A stretch of DNA of 64,000 bases from Streptomyces sp. NBC_01335 (GCF_035953295.1 NZ_CP108370.1:5813001-5877000); one strand, 5' to 3'; positions 8,051-16,949 are shown, counted from the first letter of the stretch. Made by a program: numbers and translations. The notes: generated from the letters alone by a model not told the origin.

Positions 8051-8840
8051 CGACGCCCCGGACGGCGCCGCCTCGGGCCCCAAACAGCGTTCCTTCTGGA
8101 AGGAGCTGCCGCTCCTCATCGGGATCGCGCTCGTTCTGGCTCTGCTGATCAAGACCTTCCTGGTCCAGGCGTTCTCGATTCCCTCGGACTCCATGCAGGA
8201 CACGCTCCAGCGCGGCGACCGGGTGCTGGTGGACAAGCTGACCCCGTGGTTCGGCTCCGAGCCGGAGCGCGGCGAGGTCGTCGTCTTCCACGACCCCGGC
8301 GGCTGGCTGGAAGGCACCACCACGCCCGACCCGAACATCGCGCAGAAGTTCCTCAGCTTCATCGGGCTCATGCCCTCCGCCGAGGAGAAGGACCTGATCA
8401 AGCGGGTCATCGCGGTGGGCGGCGACACCGTGGAGTGCAAGCTGAACGGCCCCGTCACGGTCAACGGGAAGGCGCTGGACGAGAAGTCGTTCATCTACCC
8501 CGGCAACACCCCCTGCGACGACAAGCCGTTCGGCCCGATCAAGGTTCCGAAGGGCCGGATCTGGGTCATGGGAGACCACCGCCAGAACTCCCTGGACTCC
8601 CGCTACCACCAGAGCCTCCCGGGCCAGGGCACCGTCTCCGTGGACGACGTCGTGGGCCGTGCCGTACTCGTGGCCTGGCCCGTCAACCGCTGGGCGACCC
8701 TGCCCGTGCCCAGCACCTTCGACCAGTCCGGCCTGAACGCCGCGGCGGCGGCCGCTCCGGCCGCACTCGGTGTGGCGGGAGCACTGCCCCTGGTCTTCTG
8801 GCGTCGCAGGAGGCTGACCCGGGAGCGTACCGACGGGTAG
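7944..8840 (+). CDS. sipY: Type I signal peptidase, third of four (SipY-like)
   Basis: 298 residues. Catalytic S83 sits in IPSDSMQ, where the usual Gly is replaced by Asp, and K153 in DLIKRVIAVGG. The membrane helix spans residues 55-75. A C-terminal hydrophobic segment rich in Ala (about residues 265-285) could be a second membrane anchor, followed by a basic end (RRRRLTRER). I chose the GTG at 7944 because GAGGAG ends 5 bases upstream; a GTG at 7938 overlaps that site. The start lies inside sipX, out of frame, so translation is probably coupled. Confidence 0.92.
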   Translation: MGDLAVGARSGHDEPEDRPGRTGDPSEAAADRTGDDDAPDGAASGPKQRSFWKELPLLIGIALVLALLIKTFLVQAFSIPSDSMQDTLQRGDRVLVDKLTPWFGSEPERGEVVVFHDPGGWLEGTTTPDPNIAQKFLSFIGLMPSAEEKDLIKRVIAVGGDTVECKLNGPVTVNGKALDEKSFIYPGNTPCDDKPFGPIKVPKGRIWVMGDHRQNSLDSRYHQSLPGQGTVSVDDVVGRAVLVAWPVNRWATLPVPSTFDQSGLNAAAAAAPAALGVAGALPLVFWRRRRLTRERTDG

Positions 8841-8889
8841 TGTGCCGACTCGGATCAGCGATTGTCGATCTCCGATGGGGGACGCTGGG

Positions 8890-9744
8890 ATGAGTGGTGC
8901 AGGACGTACGGGAGACGGCCGCGGCCGGCTCGGCAACCTGTTGTCGGGCCTGGTCGTGGCCGTCGGCTGTGTGCTCTTCCTCGGCGGGTTCGCCTGGGCC
9001 GCGCTGGTGTACCGGCCGTACACCGTGCCGACCGGGTCGATGTCCCCGACCGTGGAGACCGGGTCCAAGGTGCTCGCGCAGCGGATCACGGGCGACGAGG
9101 TGCGGCGCGGCGACGTCGTGGTCTTCACCGACAAGGCGTGGAGCGGCTCCCCGATGGTCAAGCGGGTCATCGGGATCGGCGGCGACACCGTGGTCTGCTG
9201 CGACGCGAAGGGCCGGCTCACCGTCAACGACGAGCCGATCGCGGAACCGTATCTGCGGACACCGGCGGGTGCCTCCGACAGCCTCGGCGGCCCCGGGGCC
9301 TCCGGTGACTCCAGCGGTTCCGGACCGGCCGACGCCTCCGGTTCCTCCGGCGCGGGGGAAGGGTCCGGTGCCGCCGGACAGGCCCCCGCCTCGACGGAGT
9401 TCAGCGCGAAGGTCCCCGAGGGGGAGCTCTTCCTGCTCGGCGACGACCGCGCGATCTCCCTGGACTCCCGCGTCCATCTGACGGAGGAGGGGCAGGGCTC
9501 GGTGCCGCGCTCCGCGGTCGAGGCACGGGTCGACGCGGTGGCCTGGCCGTCCGGGCACATGCTCGACCGGCCGGAGGGGTTCGCCGGACTTCCCGGCGGT
9601 ATCTCGTCCCAGGGGCCGTTGCCGCTTCAGCTCGGTGCCGTGGTGGTGGGTGTGGTGCTGATCCTGGCCGGCTGCGCCTACGGGCCGGTCGCGGCGTGGA
9701 CGCGGCGCGGGAAGTCCGCGAAGGCGGTGGCGGGTGCCCGCTGA
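8890..9744 (+). CDS. sipZ: Type I signal peptidase, fourth of four (SipZ-like)
   Basis: 284 residues. Catalytic S50 (VPTGSMS) and K91 (MVKRVIGIGGD) are present. Membrane helices are predicted at about residues 17-40 and near the C-terminus (LGAVVVGVVLILAGCAYG). A Gly/Ser/Ala/Asp-rich insert (about residues 124-162) separates the two halves of the catalytic core and is the main difference from its three neighbours. The ATG at 8890 has GGGGGAC about 8 bases upstream; an in-frame ATG at 8875 is possible. The Nudix gene starts before its stop. Confidence 0.92.
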   Translation: MSGAGRTGDGRGRLGNLLSGLVVAVGCVLFLGGFAWAALVYRPYTVPTGSMSPTVETGSKVLAQRITGDEVRRGDVVVFTDKAWSGSPMVKRVIGIGGDTVVCCDAKGRLTVNDEPIAEPYLRTPAGASDSLGGPGASGDSSGSGPADASGSSGAGEGSGAAGQAPASTEFSAKVPEGELFLLGDDRAISLDSRVHLTEEGQGSVPRSAVEARVDAVAWPSGHMLDRPEGFAGLPGGISSQGPLPLQLGAVVVGVVLILAGCAYGPVAAWTRRGKSAKAVAGAR

Positions 9745-10222
9745 GATCCGGACGGTCGCGCGGGTCGTACTCCTCGACCCGCAGGACCGGATTCTGCTGA
9801 TGCACGGCTTCGAGCCCGAAGACCCCGGCACCACCTGGTGGTTCACGCCCGGCGGCGGGCTGGAGGGTGACGAGAGCCACGAAGAGGCCGCCCGCCGCGA
9901 GCTCGTCGAGGAGACCGGCATCACGGATGTCGAACTCGGCCCGGTGCTCTGGAAGCGGAGATGTTCCTTCCCGTTCGACGGGCGCCGCTGGGAACAGGAC
10001 GAGTGGTACTTTCTCGCGCGAACGGAACGGACCGCCACCGACCTCGGGGGCCTGACCGACCTGGAGCGTCGCAGTATCACGGGTCTCAGGTGGTGGACTT
10101 CCGCCGAACTGCGCGCGACCCGTGAGACGGTGTACCCGACCAAGCTCGCCGAGCTGCTGCGCAGGCTGCTCGACGAGGGTTCTCCGAGTGTTCCGCTGAT
10201 TCTCGCCCCCGAAATCGCCTGA
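9734..10222 (+). CDS. Nudix hydrolase
   Basis: 162 residues with a complete Nudix box, GGLEGDESHEEAARRELVEE then TGI, in which G41, E47, R55, E56, E59, E60 and G62 fit the GX5EX7REUXEEXGU consensus that holds the catalytic magnesium. Nudix enzymes hydrolyse nucleoside-diphosphate-linked substrates; the actual substrate cannot be read from sequence. The GTG start overlaps the sipZ stop by 11 bases, so it is the last-but-one gene of the signal peptidase operon. Confidence 0.92.
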   Translation: MPAEIRTVARVVLLDPQDRILLMHGFEPEDPGTTWWFTPGGGLEGDESHEEAARRELVEETGITDVELGPVLWKRRCSFPFDGRRWEQDEWYFLARTERTATDLGGLTDLERRSITGLRWWTSAELRATRETVYPTKLAELLRRLLDEGSPSVPLILAPEIA

Positions 10223-10286
10223 ACGTCCGGGAGCGTCACCGGCTGCAGCACAATGGGGGAACGCACGGCTGAAGGGGACGCATGCC

Positions 10287-10595
10287 ATGAGCGCCGAGGA
10301 CCTCGAAAAGTACGAGACCGAGATGGAGCTGAAGCTCTACCGGGAGTACCGCGACGTCGTCGGTCTGTTCAAATTCGTGATCGAGACCGAACGTCGCTTC
10401 TACCTCACCAACGACTACGAGATGCAGGTGCACTCGGTCCAGGGGGAAGTGTTCTTCGAGGTGTCCATGGCGGATGCCTGGGTCTGGGACATGTACCGGC
10501 CGGCGAGATTCGTCAAGCAGGTGCGTGTGCTGACCTTCAAGGACGTGAACATCGAGGAGCTCAACAAGAGCGACCTCGAACTCCCGGGCGGCTGA
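10287..10595 (+). CDS. DUF2469-family small actinobacterial protein
   Basis: 102 residues beginning SAEDLEKYETEMELKLYREY after the initiator, a highly conserved actinobacterial protein of unknown function found between signal peptidase genes and the yraN-comM-dprA group. It is acidic, soluble and has no membrane helix. AAGGGG lies about 10 bases before the ATG. Conservation and location suggest a housekeeping role, but none is assigned. Confidence 0.93.
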   Translation: MSAEDLEKYETEMELKLYREYRDVVGLFKFVIETERRFYLTNDYEMQVHSVQGEVFFEVSMADAWVWDMYRPARFVKQVRVLTFKDVNIEELNKSDLELPGG

Positions 10596-10946
10596 CGGAC
10601 CGCCTCGCGAGGGCGGGAACCTTTCCGCGGGGTGGGTGGAGCGGGCCACGGGGCGTGCGACGCCGGACGCGGGGTGCGTGAAGCGATCCACGAGGTGTGT
10701 GAACGCCGGACGCGGGTGCGTGCGTCGGCACGGGGTGTGCGAAGCGATCCACGCGGTGCGCGACGCCGGACGCGGGCGCGTGCGAGGCCGGGCTCGGGCG
10801 CGTGACGGATCGTTTCCCCAGCCCGTCAATCCGGGCGACCCGGTCATCCTCAAGGGTGGCCGGGTTTTCCACATCCGGGAAGTTGTCCACCAAGATCCAC
10901 AAGGATCGGCCGCTCCGCGCAGAGTCGGTGCCGGAGGTGGTGCCGG
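10596..10946. repeat. Gene-free gap with decayed tandem repeats of about 61 bp
   Basis: This 351-base gap has no gene. ACGCCGGACGCGGG occurs three times (10660-10673, 10703-10716, 10763-10776), and GAAGCGATCCACG occurs twice 61 bases apart (10680-10692, 10741-10753). The rest of the unit is partly conserved (GTGCGTG runs), so the region 10655-10790 looks like an old tandem duplication. GCCGGAGG at 10930-10937 is the yraN ribosome site. Confidence 0.75.
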
Positions 10947-11309
10947 ATGAAGAACGCACGAGGGGCACTCGGGCGGTACGGCGAGGAGTTGGCGGCGCGG
11001 CTGCTGACCGACGCGGGAATGGCCGTGGTGGCGCGCAATTGGCGCTGCCGGGCCGGAGAGATCGACATCGTCGCGAGAGACGGGGACGCACTCGTCGTCT
11101 GCGAGGTGAAGACCCGCAGATCGACGGCGTACCAGCACCCGATGGCGGCCGTCACCCCGGCCAAGGCGGACCGGCTGAGGCGGCTCGCCGAGCTGTGGCT
11201 CGACGCGCACGGCGGGCCGCCGAGCGGCGGTGTCCGCATCGACCTCGTCGGGGTCATCGTGCCCCGGCGCGGCGGCCCGGTCGCCGAGCACGCCCGGGGG
11301 GTGGCCTGA
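10947..11309 (+). CDS. yraN: UPF0102 (YraN) family nuclease-like protein
   Basis: 120 residues. The PD-(D/E)XK-like core reads [21 protein letters not shown], as in endonuclease-fold UPF0102 proteins, whose function is not settled. A strong ribosome site (GGAGG) lies 9 bases upstream of the ATG. It heads a tight operon: comM begins one base after its stop and dprA overlaps comM. This conserved trio suggests a link to DNA uptake or recombination, but Streptomyces is not known to be naturally competent in the classical way. Confidence 0.92.
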   Translation: MKNARGALGRYGEELAARLLTDAGMAVVARNWRCRAGEIDIVARDGDALVVCEVKTRRSTAYQHPMAAVTPAKADRLRRLAELWLDAHGGPPSGGVRIDLVGVIVPRRGGPVAEHARGVA

Positions 11310-11310
11310 G

Positions 11311-12933
11311 ATGGGCTTCGCGCGAGCCTGTTCCGTCGCCCTGGTTGGCGTGGAGGGCGTGGTGGTGGAGGTCCAGGCGGACCTGGAACCGGGAGTGGCG
11401 GCCTTCACCTTGGTCGGACTGCCGGACAAGAGCCTGGTCGAGAGCAAGGACCGGGTCAGGGCGGCTATGGTCAACTCCGGTGCCGAGTGGCCGCAGAAGA
11501 AGCTCACGGTCGGCCTCTCCCCGGCCTCCGTACCGAAATCCGGATCGGGGTTCGACCTCGCCGTCGCGTGCGCCGTGCTCGGCGCCGCCGAGCGGATCGA
11601 TCCGTCGGCGATCGCCGACGTCGTCATGATCGGCGAGCTGGGCCTGGACGGACGGGTGCGCCCCGTGCGCGGGGTGCTGCCCGCCGTCCTCGCCGCCGCC
11701 GAAGCGGGGTACGACCACGTCGTCGTCCCCGAGCAGACCGCCGGGGAGGCGGCGCTGGTCCCGGGCGTCTCGGTCCTGGGCGTACGGAGCCTGCGCCAGC
11801 TGATCGCGATCCTGAGCGACGAACCCGTCCCCGACGAACCGGCGGACCAGGAGAGCCGCCCCGACGCCCTGCTCGCCGGGCTGATGGTGCCCGGCTCCGG
11901 GTTCGGCGCGGGGCTCTCCCCGGCCGGAGGCCAGGGTGGTGCGTACCGCAAGGACCTGCGCGACGTCGCCGGGCAGAGCAGAGCGCGCAGGGCCCTGGAG
12001 ATCGCCGCCGCGGGCGGACACCATCTGCTGCTCTCCGGCCCGCCGGGCGCGGGCAAGACGATGCTGGCCGAGCGGCTGCCGGGCATCCTGCCACCACTGA
12101 CCCGGCGGGAGGCCCTGGAGGTGACGGCGGTGCACTCGGTCGCCGGTATCCTCCCGCCCGGCGAGCCGCTGGTGAGTGCCGCGCCGTACTGCGCCCCGCA
12201 CCATTCGGCCACCATGCAGTCGCTCATCGGCGGCGGCAACGGACTGCCGAGACCCGGCGCCGTCTCCCTGGCACATCGCGGGGTCCTGTTCATGGACGAG
12301 GCCCCCGAGTTCTCGGCCAAGGCCCTGGACGCCCTGCGCCAGCCGCTGGAGTCCGGACACGTCGTCGTGGCCCGGGCGGCGGGCGTGGTCAGACTTCCGG
12401 CGCGCTTCCTGATGGCGCTGGCGGCCAACCCGTGCCCCTGCGGCCGGCACAGCCTGGGCGGGGCCGGATGCGAGTGCCCGCCCGCGGTGGTCCGCCGCTA
12501 CCAGGCCCGGTTGTCCGGTCCGCTGCTGGACCGGGTGGACCTGCGCGTCGAGGTGGAGCCGGTCACCCGCGCGGACCTGGTGGAAGGCGGCGGCCGGGGC
12601 GAGTCGACCGAGGTCGTGGCCGCCCGTGTGCGCCAGGCTCGTGCGCGCGCCGTCGCGCGGCTGGCCGGCACCCCGTGGACCACCAACAGCGAGGTGCCGG
12701 GCCACGAGCTGCGGACCCGGTTGCTCGCCGCCCCCGGGGCGCTGACGGCCGCCGAACGGGACATGGAGCGGGGCGCTCTGACGGCACGCGGGCTGGACCG
12801 GGTGCTGCGGGTGGCCTGGACCGTCGCGGACCTGCGGGGCGTGGACCGCCCGGACGCCTCGGACGTGGCCGTCGCCCTGGAGTTGCGCACCGGCGTCCAG
12901 CGCGGCGTGCCGATGAAGACGAGGGCGTCGTGA
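11311..12933 (+). CDS. comM: YifB/ComM family Mg-chelatase-like AAA+ ATPase
   Basis: 540 residues. The N-terminal ChlI-like domain contains SVALVGVEGVVVEVQADLEP and LTVGLSPASVPKSG. The AAA+ core has Walker A SGPPGAGKTML (around residue 235) and Walker B GVLFMDEAPEF. The C-terminal Mg-chelatase C domain follows NPCPCGRH. ComM is a hexameric helicase that promotes branch migration during natural transformation in Vibrio; in actinobacteria its role is less clear. The ATG at 11311 follows the yraN stop by one base, and the dprA GTG overlaps its stop. Confidence 0.93.
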   Translation: MGFARACSVALVGVEGVVVEVQADLEPGVAAFTLVGLPDKSLVESKDRVRAAMVNSGAEWPQKKLTVGLSPASVPKSGSGFDLAVACAVLGAAERIDPSAIADVVMIGELGLDGRVRPVRGVLPAVLAAAEAGYDHVVVPEQTAGEAALVPGVSVLGVRSLRQLIAILSDEPVPDEPADQESRPDALLAGLMVPGSGFGAGLSPAGGQGGAYRKDLRDVAGQSRARRALEIAAAGGHHLLLSGPPGAGKTMLAERLPGILPPLTRREALEVTAVHSVAGILPPGEPLVSAAPYCAPHHSATMQSLIGGGNGLPRPGAVSLAHRGVLFMDEAPEFSAKALDALRQPLESGHVVVARAAGVVRLPARFLMALAANPCPCGRHSLGGAGCECPPAVVRRYQARLSGPLLDRVDLRVEVEPVTRADLVEGGGRGESTEVVAARVRQARARAVARLAGTPWTTNSEVPGHELRTRLLAAPGALTAAERDMERGALTARGLDRVLRVAWTVADLRGVDRPDASDVAVALELRTGVQRGVPMKTRAS

Positions 12934-14279
12934 CCGGGGCGCGGTGGGAGACCCGGCCGCAGGACCCGCAGGACCCGCAGGACCCGGAGGACCCGCAGGA
13001 CGCGGAGGACGCGGAGGAGACGGGGAAGGCGGGGGAGACGGAGGACCAGGGGGAGGAGGGGAAAGGCGGCGCCACCGCACGGACCCCCGGGCCCCCGGAA
13101 CACCCGAAACCCCCGGGGGACTTCGGGCCGGAGACCGAACGGCTGGCACGGGTCGCGCTCACCAGGATCGTCGAACCCGGGGACGAGCGGGCGGGCCGGT
13201 GGCTGCGCGCGCACGGGCCCGTCGAGGTACTGCGACGCCTGACCGCGTACGACGGGTCGCCCCAGACGCTGCCCGGGATGACGGCGGCCCGGCTCGCCGG
13301 TTACCGCATGCGGGCCGCCGCGGCGGAGCCGGAGCGGGACTTGGAGGCCATGGCCCGGGCGGGAGGGCGGTTCGTCGTCCCGGGCGACCCGGAATGGCCC
13401 GGGCAACTGGACGACCTCGGCGACGCCCGCCCGGTGGGACTCTGGATCCGGGGTGGCCCGGACCTGCGGCTCTGGGCGCTGCGTTCGGTCGCGGTGGTCG
13501 GCGCGCGGGCCTGTACCCCGTACGGCGCCCACATGGCGGCGACGCTCGGCGCGGGGCTCGCGGAGCGGGGCTGGGTGGTGGTCTCGGGAGCCGCCTTCGG
13601 CGTGGACGGCGCGGCGCACCGGGGAGCGCTTGCCGCCCAAGGCGCGACGGTCGCGGTCCTGGCGTGCGGGGTGGACGTCCCCTACCCGCGCGGCCACGCG
13701 GAGCTGATCGGCCGGATCGCGCGGGAGGGCCTGCTGGTGGGGGAGCTGCCACCGGGCACCCACCCCACCCGCAGCAGGTTCGTCCTCCGCAACAGGGTGA
13801 TCGCCGCGCTGACCAGGGGCACGGTCGTGGTCGAGGCCGAATACCGCAGCGGCTCCCTGGTGACCGCCCGGGGCGCCCAGCGGCTCGGCCGCTTCACCAT
13901 GGGCGTACCGGGGCCGGCGACCAGCGGGCTGTCGGCCGGTGTCCACGAACTGCTGCGCGGCGAGGGGGTGCTGGTCACCGACGCGGCCGAAGTGGCCGAA
14001 CTGGTCGGTGACATCGGCGACCTCGCCCCGCTCCGGCGCGGGCCCGTGCTCCCGCGGGACCTGCTCTGCCCGGTCGCCGCCGCGGTCCTGGAAGCGCTGC
14101 CCCGTGAAGGGACCGCGCGGGTGCGCGACGTCGCCCGGTCCGCCGGGACTTCGGCCGACGAGACGCTCGCGCGACTGTACGAACTGCACTCACTGGGGTT
14201 CGTCGAACGGGAAGGCGACACCTGGCGTCCGGCGTCCGGTCCGAGACCCAACGACGACGCCCGGCGAGGCGGTACTTGA
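12930..14279 (+). CDS. dprA: DNA processing protein DprA
   Basis: 449 residues. The Rossmann-like DprA core contains VAVVGARACTPYG, VVVSGAAFGVDGAAH, AVLACGVDVPYPRGH and the RFVLRNRVIAALT motif. A C-terminal winged helix (VRDVARSAGTSADETLARLYELHSLG) follows. DprA loads RecA on single-stranded DNA during transformation and recombination. The start GTG overlaps the comM stop (GTGA). The first 60 residues are an acidic, Pro/Asp/Glu-rich tract built from 9-bp repeats and are not part of the family. The true conserved start is near PETERLARVALTRI. Confidence 0.93.
   Translation: MTGARWETRPQDPQDPQDPEDPQDAEDAEETGKAGETEDQGEEGKGGATARTPGPPEHPKPPGDFGPETERLARVALTRIVEPGDERAGRWLRAHGPVEVLRRLTAYDGSPQTLPGMTAARLAGYRMRAAAAEPERDLEAMARAGGRFVVPGDPEWPGQLDDLGDARPVGLWIRGGPDLRLWALRSVAVVGARACTPYGAHMAATLGAGLAERGWVVVSGAAFGVDGAAHRGALAAQGATVAVLACGVDVPYPRGHAELIGRIAREGLLVGELPPGTHPTRSRFVLRNRVIAALTRGTVVVEAEYRSGSLVTARGAQRLGRFTMGVPGPATSGLSAGVHELLRGEGVLVTDAAEVAELVGDIGDLAPLRRGPVLPRDLLCPVAAAVLEALPREGTARVRDVARSAGTSADETLARLYELHSLGFVEREGDTWRPASGPRPNDDARRGGT
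12960..13022 (+). repeat. Seven 9-bp repeats at the dprA 5' end
   Basis: Seven consecutive 9-mers of the form (C/G)AGGACCCG drift towards GAGGACGCG and GAGGAGACG. They encode QDP QDP QDP EDP QDA EDA EET. The unit is a multiple of three, so slippage alters length but keeps the dprA frame. Confidence 0.9.
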
Positions 14280-14529
14280 CCTGGAGCATTCGGGTGAAAA
14301 GGTAAGCGGGGTGACCTACGGAGTACGTGCGGCGCCACTCCCGGGGCCGATGCGTACGGTGTCGGCTCCGGTCATCCGGTACGCCCGGCCACGGGAGCGC
14401 GCGCTCCACCCGCGCGCTCCACCCGCCCCTGTACGACGCGCGCCGTGACGCCGCAGTCACGCTACGCTCACAGGTCTTCACTCCCCACAAGTCCCCAGTA
14501 CTTCACGGCAGAACGGCTCAAGGCACCAC

Positions 14530-15366
14530 ATGCCCCAGCACACCTCCGGGTCTGACCGCGCGGCAGTACCACCCGCTGCGCGTGGCACTGTGCGGCCCTC
14601 CGCCCCCTCCTCCCTCGAAGAGTTGTGGCGTACCTACAAGTCCACGGGAGACGAACGGCTGCGGGAACAACTGATCCTGCACTACTCACCGCTCGTCAAG
14701 TACGTCGCGGGCCGGGTCAGCGTGGGGCTCCCGTCCAACGTCGAGCAGGCGGACTTCGTGTCCTCGGGCGTCTTCGGGCTGATCGACGCCATCGAGAAGT
14801 TCGACATCGAGCGGGCCATCAAGTTCGAGACGTACGCGATCACACGCATCCGGGGCGCGATGATCGACGAACTCAGGGCGCTGGACTGGATTCCGCGATC
14901 CGTGCGCCAGAAGGCGCGGAACGTCGAGCGCGCGTACGCCACGCTCGAAGCCCAGCTGCGGCGTACCCCGTCGGAGTCCGAGGTCGCCGCCGAGATGGGG
15001 ATCGCGCTGGAAGAACTGCACGCTGTTTTCAGCCAGTTGTCGCTGGCGAACGTGGTGGCCCTGGAGGAGTTGCTGCACGTCGGCGGAGAAGGCGGCAACC
15101 GGCTCAGTCTGATGGACACGCTGGAGGACACGGCCGCCGACGACCCGGTGGAGGTCGCCGAGGGCCGCGAGCTCAGACGCCTGCTCGCCCGCGCCATCAA
15201 CACGCTCCCGGACCGGGAGAAGACCGTGGTCACGCTCTACTACTACGAGGGCCTCACCCTCGCCGAGATCGGCAACGTCCTCGGAGTCACCGAGAGCCGG
15301 GTCAGCCAGATCCACACCAAGTCGGTCCTCCAGCTGCGCGCGAAACTGGCCGACGCCGGCCGCTGA
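14530..15366 (+). CDS. whiG: RNA polymerase sigma factor WhiG (sporulation, FliA type)
   Basis: 278 residues, the usual WhiG length. Region 2 contains [16 protein letters not shown] and [19 protein letters not shown]; region 3 has [17 protein letters not shown]; region 4 ends [23 protein letters not shown], the -35-binding helix-turn-helix. WhiG commits Streptomyces aerial hyphae to sporulation by activating whiI and whiH; its activity is held by the anti-sigma RsiG with c-di-GMP. The ATG at 14530 lacks a strong ribosome site. It is followed after 94 bases by a leaderless TetR gene. Confidence 0.96.
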   Translation: MPQHTSGSDRAAVPPAARGTVRPSAPSSLEELWRTYKSTGDERLREQLILHYSPLVKYVAGRVSVGLPSNVEQADFVSSGVFGLIDAIEKFDIERAIKFETYAITRIRGAMIDELRALDWIPRSVRQKARNVERAYATLEAQLRRTPSESEVAAEMGIALEELHAVFSQLSLANVVALEELLHVGGEGGNRLSLMDTLEDTAADDPVEVAEGRELRRLLARAINTLPDREKTVVTLYYYEGLTLAEIGNVLGVTESRVSQIHTKSVLQLRAKLADAGR

Positions 15367-15427
15367 CCCACTCCCCGGCAGCCTCTCCGCTCGCCTCTCC
15401 TCCCGCCGGACGCCGAGGTCGGGCATT

Positions 15428-16828
15428 TCACGTGCACACCCCCCGCCGTACAGTGGAGCCGTGCCCAGGATTCGAGCGGCCTCCGTGGCCGAGCACCGGA
15501 CCATGCAGCGCGGCGCCCTCCTGGACGCCGCGCGCTCCCTGCTTTCCGAGGGCGGGACGGAGGCGTTGACCTTCCCCGCGCTCGCCGAACGCACGGGTCT
15601 CGCCAGGTCTTCGGTGTACGAGTACTTCCGTTCCCGCGCCGCCGTCGTCGAGGAACTCTGCGCCGTCGACTTCCCCGTGTGGGCGGCCGAGGTCGAGAAC
15701 GCCATGGCCCGGGCCACCACGCCCGAGGAGAAGATCGAGGCGTACGTCCGCAAGCAGCTCGAACTGGTCGGGGACCGGCGCCACCGCGCCGTGGTCGCCA
15801 TCTCCGCCAGCGAGCTCGACGCGGGGGCCCGCGAGAAGATCAGGGCGGCGCACGGCGGGCTGATCACCATGATCGTCGAGGCCCTGGGCGACCTCGGGCA
15901 CACCCAGCCCAGGCTCGCGGCGATGCTGCTCCAGGGCTCCGTCGACGCGGCGGTACGCCGGATCGAGCTGGTCGTGGCCGAGGAGCCGGGCGTGATCGCC
16001 GAGACCGCGGTCGCCATGATCCTGCGCGGCGTACGCGGCTGAGCCCGCCGGCCGGTCTTCGGGCAGGGGGACGCCCGACACCGGCAGCAGCCGCGACGGG
16101 CCCCGCCTCAGCAGGGCGGCCGGCAGCAGCGAGAGCGGGTCGACGTAGGCGTCCCCGCGCCGCACACCCCAGTGGAGGCACCCCCGCGCGCAGTGCGAAG
16201 GGCCCGGCTCCGTCACCGCGACCTGCCCGCCCGCCCGGACCTCGTCACCGACGTGTACCAGGGAGCGCACGGATTCGTACGTGGTGCGCAGCGGCGGTTC
16301 GCCGCTCTCCGCCAGCTCCACGGTGAGGACCCCACGCCCCGCCACCCGGCCCGCGAACGCGACGCGTCCGGCAGCGACCGCCAGGACCCGGGTGCCGGGC
16401 GGTGCGGCGAGGTCGACACCCCGGTGACCGGGCGCGTACGGACCGGCGGGCGGCTCCCAGCCCCGTACGACCACCGGCCGGCCCGCCAGGGGCCAGGTCC
16501 TGGAGCCGGAGCCGGTCCTGGAGTCGGTGTCGGTGCCGGTCGGGGCGGGCGCCCCGGCCGGCGGACCGCCCGGGGTGCGCGCCGACGCCCCGGCCGGAGC
16601 CTGGGCGCCGAGCATCAGAAGGCCGGGCACCAGAAGGCCGAGCACCAGGAGGCCGAGCACCAGGAATGAGGGAACGAGGCGGCCCGCCCCTGGCACCCGT
16701 GCCCGTACCCGATCCCGTGCCGGAGCTCGTACCGGCTCCGGCACCCGTGCCCGTGCCCCTGTCCGCACCCGTGCCCGTGCAGGCTTCCGTGTCCCTGGGG
16801 AGACCGTGGTCGTGTGTGTCCGCTGCAT
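15428..16828 (-). CDS. M23-type LytM-like peptidase with read-on C-terminus
   Basis: The ATG at 16828 has GGGAGGG about 8 bases upstream. Residues 52-76 are a hydrophobic signal or anchor built of VLGLL repeats. The M23 domain spans about residues 125-235: zinc ligands H135 and D139 (HRGVDLA) and H219 in CLHWGVRRG. The first His of the usual HxH pair is Cys217, so catalysis may be lost. The domain proper ends near residue 260. The frame has no stop there and continues antisense through the whole TetR gene to 15428, giving 466 residues instead of the expected 260 or so. The call for residues 1-260 is good; the tail is doubtful. Confidence 0.7.
   Translation of the reverse strand: MQRTHTTTVSPGTRKPARARVRTGARARVPEPVRAPARDRVRARVPGAGRLVPSFLVLGLLVLGLLVPGLLMLGAQAPAGASARTPGGPPAGAPAPTGTDTDSRTGSGSRTWPLAGRPVVVRGWEPPAGPYAPGHRGVDLAAPPGTRVLAVAAGRVAFAGRVAGRGVLTVELAESGEPPLRTTYESVRSLVHVGDEVRAGGQVAVTEPGPSHCARGCLHWGVRRGDAYVDPLSLLPAALLRRGPSRLLPVSGVPLPEDRPAGSAAYAAQDHGDRGLGDHARLLGHDQLDPAYRRVDGALEQHRREPGLGVPEVAQGLDDHGDQPAVRRPDLLAGPRVELAGGDGDHGAVAPVPDQFELLADVRLDLLLGRGGPGHGVLDLGRPHGEVDGAEFLDDGGAGTEVLVHRRPGETRAFGERGEGQRLRPALGKQGARGVQEGAALHGPVLGHGGRSNPGHGSTVRRGVCT
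15449..15454 (+). promoter_or_regulatory. -10 box for a leaderless TetR gene
   Basis: TACAGT lies six bases before the GTG at 15461, the spacing seen for leaderless Streptomyces transcripts. The intervening GGAGCC could also serve weakly as a ribosome site, so both modes are possible. Confidence 0.5.
15461..16042 (+). CDS. TetR/AcrR family transcriptional regulator
   Basis: 193 residues. The N-terminal helix-turn-helix reads [22 protein letters not shown] with the TetR-typical recognition helix. The C-terminal ligand domain ([20 protein letters not shown] onward) is unlike any subgroup I can name, so the effector is unknown. The start GTG is placed at 15461 because a -10 box is six bases upstream and the next Met (residue 15) would trim the DNA-binding arm. 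It lies downstream of whiG on the same strand but has its own promoter. The M23 gene's frame runs antisense across all of it. Confidence 0.88.
   Translation: MPRIRAASVAEHRTMQRGALLDAARSLLSEGGTEALTFPALAERTGLARSSVYEYFRSRAAVVEELCAVDFPVWAAEVENAMARATTPEEKIEAYVRKQLELVGDRRHRAVVAISASELDAGAREKIRAAHGGLITMIVEALGDLGHTQPRLAAMLLQGSVDAAVRRIELVVAEEPGVIAETAVAMILRGVRG
16614..16658 (-). repeat. 15-bp repeats encoding the M23 signal/anchor
   Basis: Three plus-strand 15-mers, ATCAGAAGGCCGGGC, ACCAGAAGGCCGAGC and ACCAGGAGGCCGAGC, lie head to tail and a fourth begins at 16659. On the coding (minus) strand they give repeated VLGLL-type pentapeptides, so the hydrophobic segment grew by duplication. Confidence 0.85.
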
Positions 16829-16949
16829 GCCCGAACCCTCCCCCCGGAGGCCCCCGGCCAGGGGATCTTGGACCGTGGCTGTGGAGTACTCGCCGGTTGT
16901 GGACAACGCCGTCACCCGGCACGCGAAGGGTCCCGTACACTTCTTGTGG

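Noticed and set aside
11254..13149. 631-codon minus-strand open frame
   Set aside because: Antisense to comM; composition is Arg/Gly/His-rich and no homology is apparent.
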